From positions 652,001 through 716,000 of the forward strand of contig JACEVL010000461.1 in the NCBI GenBank assembly GCA_020284085.1: a stretch of 64,000 nt of DNA. Direction: 5' to 3'. Positions 22,801 to 32,309 of the stretch are shown one piece after another. The DNA is from Aporrectodea caliginosa. Lineage: Eukaryota; Annelida; Clitellata; Crassiclitellata; Lumbricidae. Made by a program: the position numbers and the translations under genes. The number at the start of each line of letters is the position of its first letter. The first letter of the stretch is position 1. The notes below the pieces were generated by a model. The model made no database searches and was not told where the DNA came from. It saw only the letters and a list, made by a program, of their open reading frames with translations.

Positions 22801-22946
22801 TTATAATTTAGAGATAACCCGTGTAGTACGGGGAACAAAAAATAGGCCTATTTAAGGTAGAGATAACCCGTGTAGTAGGCTACGGGGAACAAATAATATT
22901 GCCTATATATAAATTTGCTTTGCCCGTGCAGTACACGGGCAAAGCA
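22801..22946. other. three successive CCCGTG...CACGGG-type hairpin motifs
   Basis: GATAACCCGTGTAGTACGGG occurs at about 22812, and a variant with an insertion at about 22862. A perfect hairpin follows at 22914-22946 with 14-bp arms (TTGCTTTGCCCGTG and its complement) and loop CAGTA. Such GC hairpins occur near Helitron 3' ends, but the sequence after it reads CTATG, not CTRR. Confidence 0.6.
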
Positions 22947-23664
22947 ACTATGTTCACCTCTAAATATCGTTTCCATGGACATTTTTTTAAATATTTTAAG
23001 CCCATCAGCAAATATAGTAAGTAAGTAGCCTTTATTTGCAGCCGTTAAAAATGACGCCTGGGCAAAACCCGGGCGAACGCCGGGTAAAAAATGCTAATGA
23101 TGTATAAAAACATTTATTAGTTATAACAGACGGCCGAAATAACTAGGTAAAATCTGTTTCATAACTGCTACATCCAGAACAATTATTGTAACTTGTTGCG
23201 TTCTGACAACAATCTTTGATTGAATAAACGACAATACATACATACTTAATAGGCTACATGCATTTGGGACACACAGACAGAATTTGGTGTATTTGTGTCA
23301 AATTCAACAGTTTGATCGAAGTGTTAGTGAGGCTGTTAATTTTGACTAAATAAAGAAGCCTAGAAAATGTGGCTTTATAAAACACATGATTAGTGTAACC
23401 ACATGATTAGCACAACTCAAAAAACATCCGAAAACATCCGAAAAAACCCAAACACGACTTTTGGCTTGCACTTTAACTTCATGTAACTTACGGTTTTGTC
23501 ACTCAAAGTGTCGAGTTTTGCACGTTTAGCGTTGTCTTTCGGTTGTAATGCTATAAAAGAAATGAATCCGTTTATACCCCAAATACAATTATTAACTTTA
23601 TAATTTGGTAAACGTGTAGTTTAGCGTCGTAAATTATTCGCCCGTTGTAGCATTTTTATTTTTT
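22947..23664. other. largely unassigned; possible LINE tail at 23018-23090
   Basis: On the minus strand, TGCAAATAAAGGCTACTTAC at about 23020-23043 looks like a LINE 3' end with an AATAAA signal; the same word recurs at 25183-25220. The neighbouring CCCGGGCGAACGCCGGG can form a small hairpin. The remainder is unassigned. Confidence 0.4.
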
Positions 23665-23950
23665 TTATCAATCCAGCTCCTACTTTGGCAAGAATCCTTC
23701 TTCATCAATCCAGCTTCCATTTAAGCAAGAATTTGTTTAATCAATCCAGCTTCTATTTAAGAAGGAATAATTACTTTTCATCAACTCAACTTCCATTTAA
23801 TTAAGAATTATTTTTCATCAATCCAGCTTTTATTTACGCAAGATCCTTTTCACAATTCCCACTCCCATTTTAGGAATAACTATTTTCATCAATCGGACTT
23901 CCATTTAGCAAGAATTGTTTTCGTCAATCGAACTTGTATTCGACCAACGC
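23665..23950. repeat. degenerate ~42-bp minisatellite, locus 2
   Basis: About seven diverged units built on TCATCAATCCAGCTTC-ATTTAAGCAAGAATT. The same family is seen at 915-1060, 21690-21950 (inverted) and 41213-41480. Confidence 0.75.
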
Positions 23951-24097
23951 TGAAACCCATGCAATGGCCAATAATTTACGACGCTAAACTACACGTTTAC
24001 CAATAATTTGATATCATTTAGAAATGTTAGGCTACAATGTAGTCTTGCAAAGAGCTGATAGCTTCGTTTGTTTGCGTGTCCGCTACTGAATAATTAT

Positions 24098-24533
24098 TAG
24101 GGTGTGACCGATACTTGCCTAGGAAATCGATTTGCACCAATTTTTGCCCTAGACCGATTAATCTGAATCGGCGCATCCCGGGACAACCGATCCGATTACT
24201 GAAAGAAGTAATAATTTTGACCAAAGGCAATTCCTTTTTTCATTAATACAAAAATAGTAACCTGTTTTGGCGACCTTGTGAGGTTATATTCAATCTTTAA
24301 CATGGAAAGTGCGTGTAAAATAATAAAATCGAGAGTCGTCGCATCAGCATAATGGCGGACAGTCGGGCTTTTCAGTACCAAACTGTGCCTAGGGCTTTAA
24401 GTTACAAAAAGTGTCTAGAACAATGAATAGGCCCTATTGCCGATTAATCTGATTGGATCCAGAATCGGCGAAAAAACAGGCCAACTAAACTGAATCGGAA
24501 ATCGACACAAAAATGCCAATCGGTCACCCCCTA
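24098..24533. mobile_element. hAT-like MITE, decayed flanks
   Basis: The left end TAGGGTGTGACCGAT and the right end read inverted, TAGGGGGTGACCGAT, differ at one site. The interior has repeated GATTAATCTGAATCGG words near both ends. A clean 8-bp target duplication is not visible, so the superfamily call rests on end sequence and size. Confidence 0.7.
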
Positions 24534-24695
24534 CTGAAAATTGTTCATCATAGGAAACTGATCGAAGCTTTGAAATAACAATGAACTATTAAGCAAACTA
24601 TTAAATACTTTTTGTAATAACTTACAGCTTGCATCTTCTTTCGTTGGTTCGTCATTATTGGATTCAGATGATGTTCGTTTCTTTGGCATGGTGTA

Positions 24696-25181
24696 ATGGA
24701 TGCACTGGGATCTGCAGAAGAACAAAGGTCGTATCTAGCTAGAATCAACGCCAATATTGCAAGAAATACAAAAGTGAAACGAGTGGGTAAACGGTACGCA
24801 AATGGAAATGCGAATAACAAACTCAAGTTCGATTGCAAAAAGGAAATGGCTAAGTCAAAAGTTGTAAACGAATTGCAGCAAATGAATATTAATTCAAATT
24901 ATTTTCATACAATCAATTACGGGTGTGCAGTGTGTAGTATGAAGTTTGCAGAGATTGGCTCACTCCAAATACACACGATTTCATTTCTAATACCTGAAAC
25001 TTTGCTGACTAGTACAGGAACATACCTCGATATAGTTTTAGCGAAACGAGCGAATCTCGAACGGGATAATGGCGGCTTGAAACAATATCGTGTGACGTCA
25101 CACATTGGACATGACGTCACACATCGTTTAACATACTGTAATTATTTATGTATAATTGTAGCAATCTTTTTTATTAAGTAG
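24696..25181 (+). CDS. hypothetical open frame, 161 codons (doubtful)
   Basis: An uninterrupted frame with a basic N-terminal half (RRVGKRYANGNANNKLKF-like composition) and a CAVCSMKFAEIGSLQIHT segment that has half a C2H2 pattern. The C-terminus is hydrophobic and runs into a LINE-tail-like sequence. I do not recognise it. It could be an exon, a relic or chance. Confidence 0.2.
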   Translation: MDALGSAEEQRSYLARINANIARNTKVKRVGKRYANGNANNKLKFDCKKEMAKSKVVNELQQMNINSNYFHTINYGCAVCSMKFAEIGSLQIHTISFLIPETLLTSTGTYLDIVLAKRANLERDNGGLKQYRVTSHIGHDVTHRLTYCNYLCIIVAIFFIK

Positions 25182-25182
25182 G

Positions 25183-25235
25183 TATGTAAATAAGTAGCCT
25201 TTATTTGCATCTGACAAGAGGACATGGGTCACATT
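25183..25235 (-). repeat. LINE-tail-like word
   Basis: The minus strand carries TGCAAATAAAGGCTACTTAT, matching the putative LINE tail at about 23020. It marks a 3' end with an AATAAA-like signal. Confidence 0.4.
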
Positions 25236-25449
25236 GTATACAACGGTAACTACAGATTGTAAATTGACATGGACATCGGGCAACTAAATGTAGCTAAAGA
25301 TACTACATCAATAAACAAAACTACTTTAAACAACTTAGATTTAACAATAGGCAGCATGAAAGGATGCCCTCTCTTGCGAAGTGAGCACTTGTCCTCCCAG
25401 AGCGGATGCAAGAAATGAGGAATACAGTGGCCGAAGCTCTCCGATTACT

Positions 25450-25767
25450 CTTAACTTTAACCTCAACCAAGGGCAAACAAAAGACCAAGTCGTGGCTGAC
25501 ATCGGTGATATCAAACACACCGGAGAACGCGGAAAATACCTAAATATTGGACTGTAGGCCTACATGACGAAAAAGTGAATTTTCAGTCCGGAGTACGGAG
25601 ACAGATCAGACATACCCAACGTTCTTGTCCTAATCACAGACGAAGTGTCTGACACAGACATAACAGATGTCGTGTCAAAAGCAAAGATGGTTAAGGATTC
25701 GGGAACGTCAATCATATGCATTGGCGTTTCGAACGCCGTATGTAGACTATTCACTTTGATGCAATAG
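25450..25767 (+). pseudogene. von Willebrand factor A-domain relic
   Basis: One frame from 25450 to a stop at 25765-25767 translates with clear vWA features: LNFNLNQGQTKDQVVADIGD (the strand before helix 3), HTGERGKYLNIGL in place of the usual TGG-x-T-x-T-x-x-AL, then IFSPEYGDRSDIPNVLVLITD and a KMVKDSGTSIICIGVSNAV block. Two in-frame stops (TAG after NIGL and TGA before IFSPEYG) and the altered TGGTxT metal-site region indicate decay. The N-terminal DxSxS motif is not found upstream. It is probably a dead exon of an extracellular-matrix-type gene. Confidence 0.75.
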
Positions 25768-25773
25768 GCCACA

Positions 25774-25838
25774 ACATTACACACACGCACACACACACAC
25801 ACGCACACGCACACGCACACGCACACGCACACACACGC

Positions 25839-25889
<51 letters not shown>
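25774..25889. repeat. (AC)n / (ACACGC)n microsatellite
   Basis: About 115 bp of AC units with interspersed GC, between the vWA relic and the LINE tail. Confidence 0.95.
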
Positions 25890-25890
<1 letters not shown>

Positions 25891-25963
25891 TGGCCTATGT
25901 TCTATTCTATTCTATTCTATTCTATTTATGGACTTATAAAGCGCCTCTCGCAGTACAACCTAA

Positions 25964-27470
25964 TCAGAAGCGCTTCCAGTGCGAAGGGCCCCTCGAAAAA
26001 AGAAAAGTCTTAAGAGAACGAGCAGAAACAGTGGTACCTCCAGATAACATTACAGCACGAGTTAAAGCAGGGAGGTCATTCCACAGCAAAGGTCCAACGG
26101 AGGCATAGGCACGATGCTGTGCTGTGGCAGTCCGAGACCTCGGAACTAGAAGGTCATGATGGTCAGAAGAGCGGAGAGGACGTCCAGAGGTAGCTGAGAT
26201 AGGCCGTCTCATAAGATCACAGAGGTAACGTGGAGCTTGACCTAAAAACGTTTTACACGTAAGAAAAAGAATTTTAAACTGAATTCGAGCAGTTAGAGGA
26301 AGCCAATGAAGGTCTTGAGTCATGAAAGTCGAAATATGGGAGAAACGAGGTAGGCGGGCAATTAAACGAGCAGCAGAATTAAGTACTGATTGCAGTGGAG
26401 CCAGGCGGAGTTTTGGTAGGCCCATAAGTAACGAGTTACAGTAGTCAATGCGAGAACAGACAAAGGCATGAACCATGGAAGAAAAAATCGGCGAGGGGAC
26501 AGATCGTCGAATGGCACGTAGACGCCGCAAGTGATAAAAACTGGACCGAGAGAGATTAGAGATATGTGCAGAGAAAGAAAGAGTACTGTCAAGAGTAACA
26601 CCCAGGTTACGGACATTTGTCGAGAAAGTAAATTGAGGGAACTGCTTGGCAAGTAAATCGTAATCAAGTTTAATTAGCTGTTGGCGAGTGCCAAGCCAGA
26701 TCAATTGAGTCTTGGAAGAGTTGAGTGAAAGACGATTAGAGGACATCCAACAATTGAGATCAGCAGAAAGAGATTCAATAGATTGGGAAAGAGCAAGCTG
26801 ATGAGAAGAGGGGCCATGAACAAAGGCCTGGACATCATCAGCATAGAGGTGACCAGAGGCTGAGTGTTTAGCAAAGAGAAGAGGAATATCGGCTGTAAAC
26901 AAGATATAAAGAAGTGGACCCAGCACAGATCCTTGTGGGACTCCAACTTTAACAGGTACCCATGAGGTGCGGGAGTCTCCTAGAATAACCATTTGAGTAC
27001 GATCAGTAAGATAGGAGCGAAACCAAAGAAGAGGAAGGCCACTAAGACCAAAGGAAATTTCAAGGCGATGTAATAGAATATCATGATCTACCATATCAAA
27101 TGCTGAAGATGCATCAAAAAGTGCTAAGAGAGTAACGTGGGATTTATCCATAGCAGAATAGATGTCAGAGAGAAGAGAGAGAAGAGCAGTTTCAGTTGAG
27201 TGGTGAGCTCTAAAGCCAGATTGTCTGGGCGGTAGAAGGCCTGACTGCTCAAGGTAAGGAAGAAGTTGCAGAGAAACAAGTCGTTCTAAAGTCTTTGAGA
27301 GAAAGGAGAGATTTGCAATAGGGCGATAGTTTTGGCATATGCTAGAATCCAGGTTGGGCTTCTTAAGAGTGGGAAACACAATAGCACGCTTCTGGGATGC
27401 TGGAAGGTGACCTTCTGAAAGAGACCTATTAAACAAGTAGAGAAGGAAGGGAACAATGTCATCTAGTACA
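25964..27470 (-). pseudogene. LINE reverse transcriptase (C-terminal part)
   Basis: The RT half of the split LINE. It has NYRPIANLSFLSKTLERL, QSGFRAHHSTET, LFDASSAFDMVDH, GVPQGSVLGPLLYILF, LYADDVQAFVHG (catalytic YADD) and RNLGVTLDSTLSF, ending SLKTFLFSRGPSHWKRF. The frame is open up to the insertion; the first ~28 codons upstream of 27470 belong to the inserted DNA. Without the insertion it would join the endonuclease half in frame at VLDDIVP. Confidence 0.9.
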
Positions 27471-28313
27471 GAGGTTCTTAACCTTTTTTTGCACACGACA
27501 CACCAAAACTGGCAACCAAATTTGGCGACACACCAAGCAATCGTCATCGTATAATTATGTGAATATCGTTAAAATTAAATTAAAGAAAACTAGTTTATTT
27601 ACTTAAAATATTAAATTGTTAACATGTTTAATGAATGAAAATTAATAAAAAATATTGACATTGAATGCTTTCTAGTTTCTAACCTTCTAATTATTTTAAA
27701 ATTCGAATTTCTACTGATCCAATTCTACGATTCTACGTCGTTTCTACGGATCAACGTTAACTTAAGTAGGCCTAATAGTTGATGGGATTTTTGCTCCTGG
27801 TTTTTTTTCTGGATCATATAAAACGAGGATCCACAGTTTTTGTAAGTGCAATACGTAGGCATGCAGGCTGAGAAGGCACTTCCAACCAGTTTGTTCAGTT
27901 TATTGTTCTTTGTGCTGATCATCTGAGAAAACCCTTGCTCAGATAAGTATAGGAACTATGAAATGAAACCAACTCTTTGATAGCTTTGTTCGCAAATGTT
28001 TTGCAATGATCTTCTTTGTACGTCTTTGTCCAGAACCGAGTTCTTGAGGGCTGCTTGTACATATCCTTCATTCTGGAATCACATTGCCGCCCCAGATTGC
28101 GATAAAAGAGACTAGATAAATAGGCCTAGTGTAACGAATTCTCTCAGCCTACGTCCGCTAAACTGCTAAAGTAAGTAAGTCAGTGTAATGCAAGAATGAC
28201 GGACATGAGAATTCGCGACACACCAATTCTTCGCGACACACCAACGACACACCATGTTTACGCGACACACCGCCGGTCGATTCGCGACACACTAGTGTGT
28301 AATAAACGCAGAT
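27471..28313. mobile_element. 843-bp insertion in the LINE, 22-bp target duplication
   Basis: A 22-bp direct repeat at 27449-27470 and 28314-28335 flanks the segment. The left end GAGGTTCTTAACC, with CA from the duplication, matches the CAGAGGTTC type of hAT end. The interior carries many CGACACACC words near both sides, and the right end lacks the complementary terminus. A minus-strand patch (27725-27922) reads like the tail of a degraded transposase or zinc-finger protein. A 22-bp duplication is unlike hAT, so the mechanism is open. Confidence 0.78.
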
Positions 28314-28335
28314 GGGAACAATGTCATCTAGTACA

Positions 28336-30050
28336 TCTACTACAACAAACGGGGGAAGGGGGTCAAGTTCACATGATTTTAAATTAGATGTAGAAAGCAG
28401 ATGACGCAGTTCAGGTTCAAGGATAGGTCGAAAGTCCTTGAACACCGACTCAGTGGTAGTGTAGGAAGGTGGTGGTGAACCAGCTGTGGAATTTCGGAGC
28501 CCATCCAGTTTAGTTGTAAGCATCAGTAGAAAATCGTCCGCTGAGAAGGAAGGATTTGCGGATGTACTAGAAGATCGACCCAGTAGACCGGAGATAGCGG
28601 ACCAGAGACGTTTTGGATTCTTTGAGTTCCTGTTGACCAAATCTTCCCAATATGCCGCCTCTTTCTGACGATAGAGACGGTGAAGGGAGCGCAGTTGATT
28701 GATCCAGACGAGACGATCGGCTGGATCTCTAGAACGACGAAAACGTCGTTCAAGACAGCGGGTTCGACGACGCAGTTGATGACACTCTCGGTCGAACCAA
28801 ACGGCAAGTGGCCGAACGCGAATCTTGATACCACGGAGTGGAATCATCTTGTCAAGAAGATTGCTGATCGTAGAGGAGTAGAGATCGTAGAGTTGTGAAG
28901 TTGACTGAGTATCTAGTTGCGAGGTAGAGGAGAAGAGAGGCGAGTTTCGCAAAGCCTCACTGAAGGCGCCTCGGTCGAGAGACTTCCATCCACGAAGATA
29001 CCGGAGAGCATGAATGGGTTGTGAATGAAGAGGAGGGATAGAGAATTCAATAGGAGAGTGATCGGAGAGCGTCGGCGGAAGGATTTTTAAATCTTGTACC
29101 ATAACGTCTTCAGGAGTGATGACAAGGTCAAGAGTACCGCCTTGAAGGTGTGTAGAGCCAGAGACGTGTTGACGAAGGCCGAATTGTGTTAGAAGATCCA
29201 GAAATCGGCTTGAAGGAGGTAGAGAAGGGTCTTCCAAGTGTAGGTTAAAATCACCGATGATTAACAGTTGACTATTGCGAGTGATGAGGCTCTCTAATAC
29301 AGAAGAGAACTCATCAAAGAAACTGTCCGTGGGCGCAGCAGAGCCAGGCCTGTAGACAGTTAGCAATGTTAACGAGCCTCGAGAGGTCGAAATACTGATA
29401 CAAAGTGCCTCAAACGAAGTAATTTCCATATCGAGAACAATCCGGGAGAAACGAAGCGTAGAGCAAAGGTACACGACGATGCCGCCACCACGAGCAGGTT
29501 GTCCATCAAGAAGGGCAGGTCTTGGACGGTCGCAGAAGGAGTAGCCAGGCGGAGCAGCACGACAAATCGGCACATCGTCAGATCCATGGTGCCAACTTTC
29601 GGCGACAGCGAAGATATCGAGTTGACGCTCGAGAAGAGTGTAACCAATAAAAGCAAATTTATCGGAGAGGGATCGTGCATTCCAGAGAGCTGTCCGAAGA
29701 CCAGAGAGGCAGCTGGAGGGCATTTCAGACGAGGATGAAGGTGAAGACGATGACGACGACGACGAGGAAAGAGGTGTAGATGTCAGCGGAGAGGAAAGAG
29801 GTGTAGATGTCAACGGAGACGTCAGAGTGTTCATCATAGGAGCCGTCGGTAGAATAGCCGGAGATGACACGAACGACAGATCTGCAGGCAGAGGACGTTG
29901 TAGTCGGCAACTGGCTGGACACCAGATCTGAGCTTTGAACAGCGTCTTGCGAAGCGAGCGGACAGGTCGTTGATAAGGAGACCAGATTTGGTAGAAATCT
30001 TGATTAGAGTAATATCGACGCATCATGTAGAAACGCGAAAACTCCGTCAA
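28336..30050 (-). pseudogene. LINE N-terminal region and apurinic-type endonuclease
   Basis: The frame starts at 30050 with a basic, then Ser/Thr/Pro-rich N-terminus. The endonuclease follows: LRTALWNARSLSDKFAFI, DIFAVAESWH, ARGGGIVVY, LLTVYRP, LLIIGDFNLHLED, GTLDLVIT and LSDHSPIEF, with the N, E, D/N and H catalytic positions in place. A linker and the start of the RT domain come next. It remains open until the insertion at 28313, beyond which the reading is foreign sequence to a stop at 28158. Confidence 0.88.
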
Positions 30051-30180
30051 TGAAGAAAATTAATCCAGATTGAGTCGAAAAGTTAAAATCAGTCAATCAT
30101 ATTACTGCATCAGGTGCAATAAGGTCTTTACCGATCGACGGCCATCTTGAATGACGCTAAATCTAATCCACGAGACTAGT

Positions 30181-30643
30181 CATGGCCCTCTGGATATTAC
30201 AGGCCGTATACAAGCCATTGGGAGCAGCCTGTGACGTCACGAGTGCCGGCCGAAGCGTCGCCATTTGCATTGCGAGGTTTATTCGAATCGAGTATGTGTT
30301 GATTTTGACTTGAAATCGTCGTTAAATCTCGCATTTACGCTATTACTTGTTTGGATTTGATTCGCCGGAAAATACTGAGGTATGTATTACACCAACGAAG
30401 ACGTAAAAGTTATAAATCGGAAGGTTAACGAAATCGGAAATGGCCTTTTTAAAAGGAATGTTTAGAACTGCACAATCCCTTCTAAACCCTGGTAAATTTT
30501 TCCAAATTGGACGACAGGGAACGTTTTAAACTAAATACGGGGTATCTGAACGCAAACCAAGCAGCAACAGCTACATGCATTAGGCCGGCATCTGTGACGT
30601 CACGCTTGCTTGTGTACGGCCTGTCAATATCTAGAAGGCCATG
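30181..30643. mobile_element. 463-bp MITE with 36-bp TIRs and GACTAGT duplication
   Basis: The left end CATGGCCCTCTGGATATTAC and the right end read inverted, CATGGCCTTCTAGATATTGA, continue to match through CAGGCCGTA-ACAAGC. The flanking direct repeats GACTAGT lie at 30174-30180 and 30644-30650. TGTGACGTCACG is present near both ends, a palindromic CRE-like site. It has no transposase. Confidence 0.85.
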
Positions 30644-30650
30644 GACTAGT

Positions 30651-31268
30651 TCGAGACAAAGTTAAAAGTAAAGTTACTTATTAACGACTCAAATAAATAA
30701 AACAGTAGCGAATAGAAATAAATCACGACTATTTTTACTTAGACTAGGCAAAATCCCGATCACAGAAAACGATGTAAATCTGGTTAAATTTAAAAAGTAA
30801 ACGGAGCCGAACGCACTGGCGTGTGGACACGACGAACACAACACACTACTACTACATACTATGTAATGTATATATACCTTATATACCTTATATACCTTAT
30901 TGTTGCAGGCCCACCTTATAGTTCCTAGCTAACTAGATATCAGTCTAAGGGTATGATAAAAAAAACTCGCTTTATTTACAAAAACAGAGAAATATGCAAA
31001 CGTATTCCATAGCACAAGAACGTCAAAAATCGAACAAGCGAAAACAGCACAGGAACTACAGCTCCTCGGTCAGAACAAACACCGAAGCTAAAAAGTCTTG
31101 CGATAGAAAAACCTGGTGCGGTTTAAGTCTAACTGAACTAAGTTACAACTCGAGACATGGATGCTAGCTCAGTGAGCTCACACTACGAAACAGATCATGT
31201 CAGATCAACGGAAGACTGTCTCCGTACTCTGATAAACCCTAAACAGTAACTTACATGATGGCTTGTGG
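30651..31268. other. unassigned; possibly LINE 5' leader then unique DNA
   Basis: The part up to about 30850 may continue the LINE leader across the MITE. A TATATACCT triplication lies at about 30870-30898. No gene. Confidence 0.4.
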
Positions 31269-31271
31269 GGC

Positions 31272-31468
31272 GCGGTGGTGTAGGGGTATGTTCGGTGCCT
31301 TGCAGCCGGAGGGTTGCGGGTTCGAATCCACCTCAAGCCGCCGCGTAGGGACCCTGGGCAAGTCATTCACTCGCAATTGCTCATGCGCTTCGGCGTGAAA
31401 CTCCGATTCAGTGTCCGCGCTGTAGTCGGGAGCGCCTCTGAGTATAAATCTTGAAGGGGCGCTATAAC
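31272..31468 (+). repeat. SINE-A, CORE-like SINE with L2-type tail (plus copy)
   Basis: The cleanest copy. The head GCGGTGGTGTAGGGGTATG has the A-box and GGGTTCGAATCC the B-box. The core word GGACCCTGGGCAAGTCATTC follows, then a CGGCGTGAAACTCCG body. The tail GGGAGCGCCTCTGAGTATAA...GGGGCGCTATA matches the LINE 3' end at 42065-42130. The short frames across it are spurious. Confidence 0.88.
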
Positions 31469-32169
31469 AAGTGCTCATACATACATATATATTGGTCAGC
31501 CACTCCTTTCTCAGCACAGTCACTAAACTCACCATGCATGACTGAACATCCACACACGTTTGAAAGACACATCTCAGCGGACAAAGCAACACCTAAAGCA
31601 ATACCTAACAACACAGAATGTTACAACAAAACCTAATTATAGAAGGCAGCATCTAACAATAGGCTATGCATGTAACATTGTATATAGCAAACTGAAATAG
31701 GCATACTAATTGCGACCGCGATTTAGTGCTGACGCTATGAATCAGTAGGAATTTGATCAGCTGGTTACCGATTCTGCAATAATTGGCAAATGGCGCGCGC
31801 GACTTGAAGCTTGTGCTGTGGCCGAAGGCAGGCACTTTGAACACACCTTATAGTCTGATATTATTCAAATATAATCATAAAATTAAAATTAAATTAATAA
31901 TTGATTAAATGACATTTAAAAATAATATTGAAAGTTTTAGATAATTTTTGTGCCATCCTTAACATATGAATTTTGAAGAAAATGACGTCATTATGACGTC
32001 ATTATTGGACGACAGGAACTTTTTATATTTTAAGCAATGTTAGCAAATTATGCCAGGATTAAAACGGTTTTTGAATTTTAAAACTCGATGAATATTTACT
32101 AGTTTATTTTCATGATACCTTAAGGGGCCTCTTTTCCCCCGGACACTGTGTATATTGATCGCAACTAGG
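31469..32169. other. unassigned stretch
   Basis: No gene. A TGACGTCATTATGACGTCAT pair lies near 31983-32003. Confidence 0.4.
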
Positions 32170-32309
32170 AGCAAGAACCGGTTTGAAATATTGATAGTAA
32201 CGATTCTTATCAAGCAGGTCTGAATACTCTGGGGCTTCTGTAAATGAGACTTGATGATACCCGTAAGAAACGAGTTACAGCAGTCCAGGCGACTGAAGAC
32301 CAAAAACAT
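32170..32309 (-). pseudogene. small LINE RT C-terminal fragment
   Basis: The minus strand reads FSRLDCCNSFLTGI then a LQKPQSIQ block, the conserved 'SRxDYCNSLLxGLP...LQ' segment of L2/CR1-type LINEs. It decays on both sides. Confidence 0.6.

Larger units (their letters stand above)
25904..30170 (-). mobile_element. near full-length L2/CR1-type LINE
   Basis: Minus-strand LINE with an endonuclease-RT frame, a 3' hairpin region (GGAAGCGCTTCTGA and GGCGCTTTATAAG) and a pentanucleotide (ATAGA)n tail at 25904-25926. The 5' leader reaches at least 30173, and probably beyond the MITE at 30181-30643, which appears to have inserted in it. The coding region is split by the insertion at 27471-28313. Confidence 0.85.

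Noticed and set aside
22914..22946. Bacterial-type rho-independent terminator
   Set aside because: The stem-loop is strong but has no following T-run, and the genome is metazoan.
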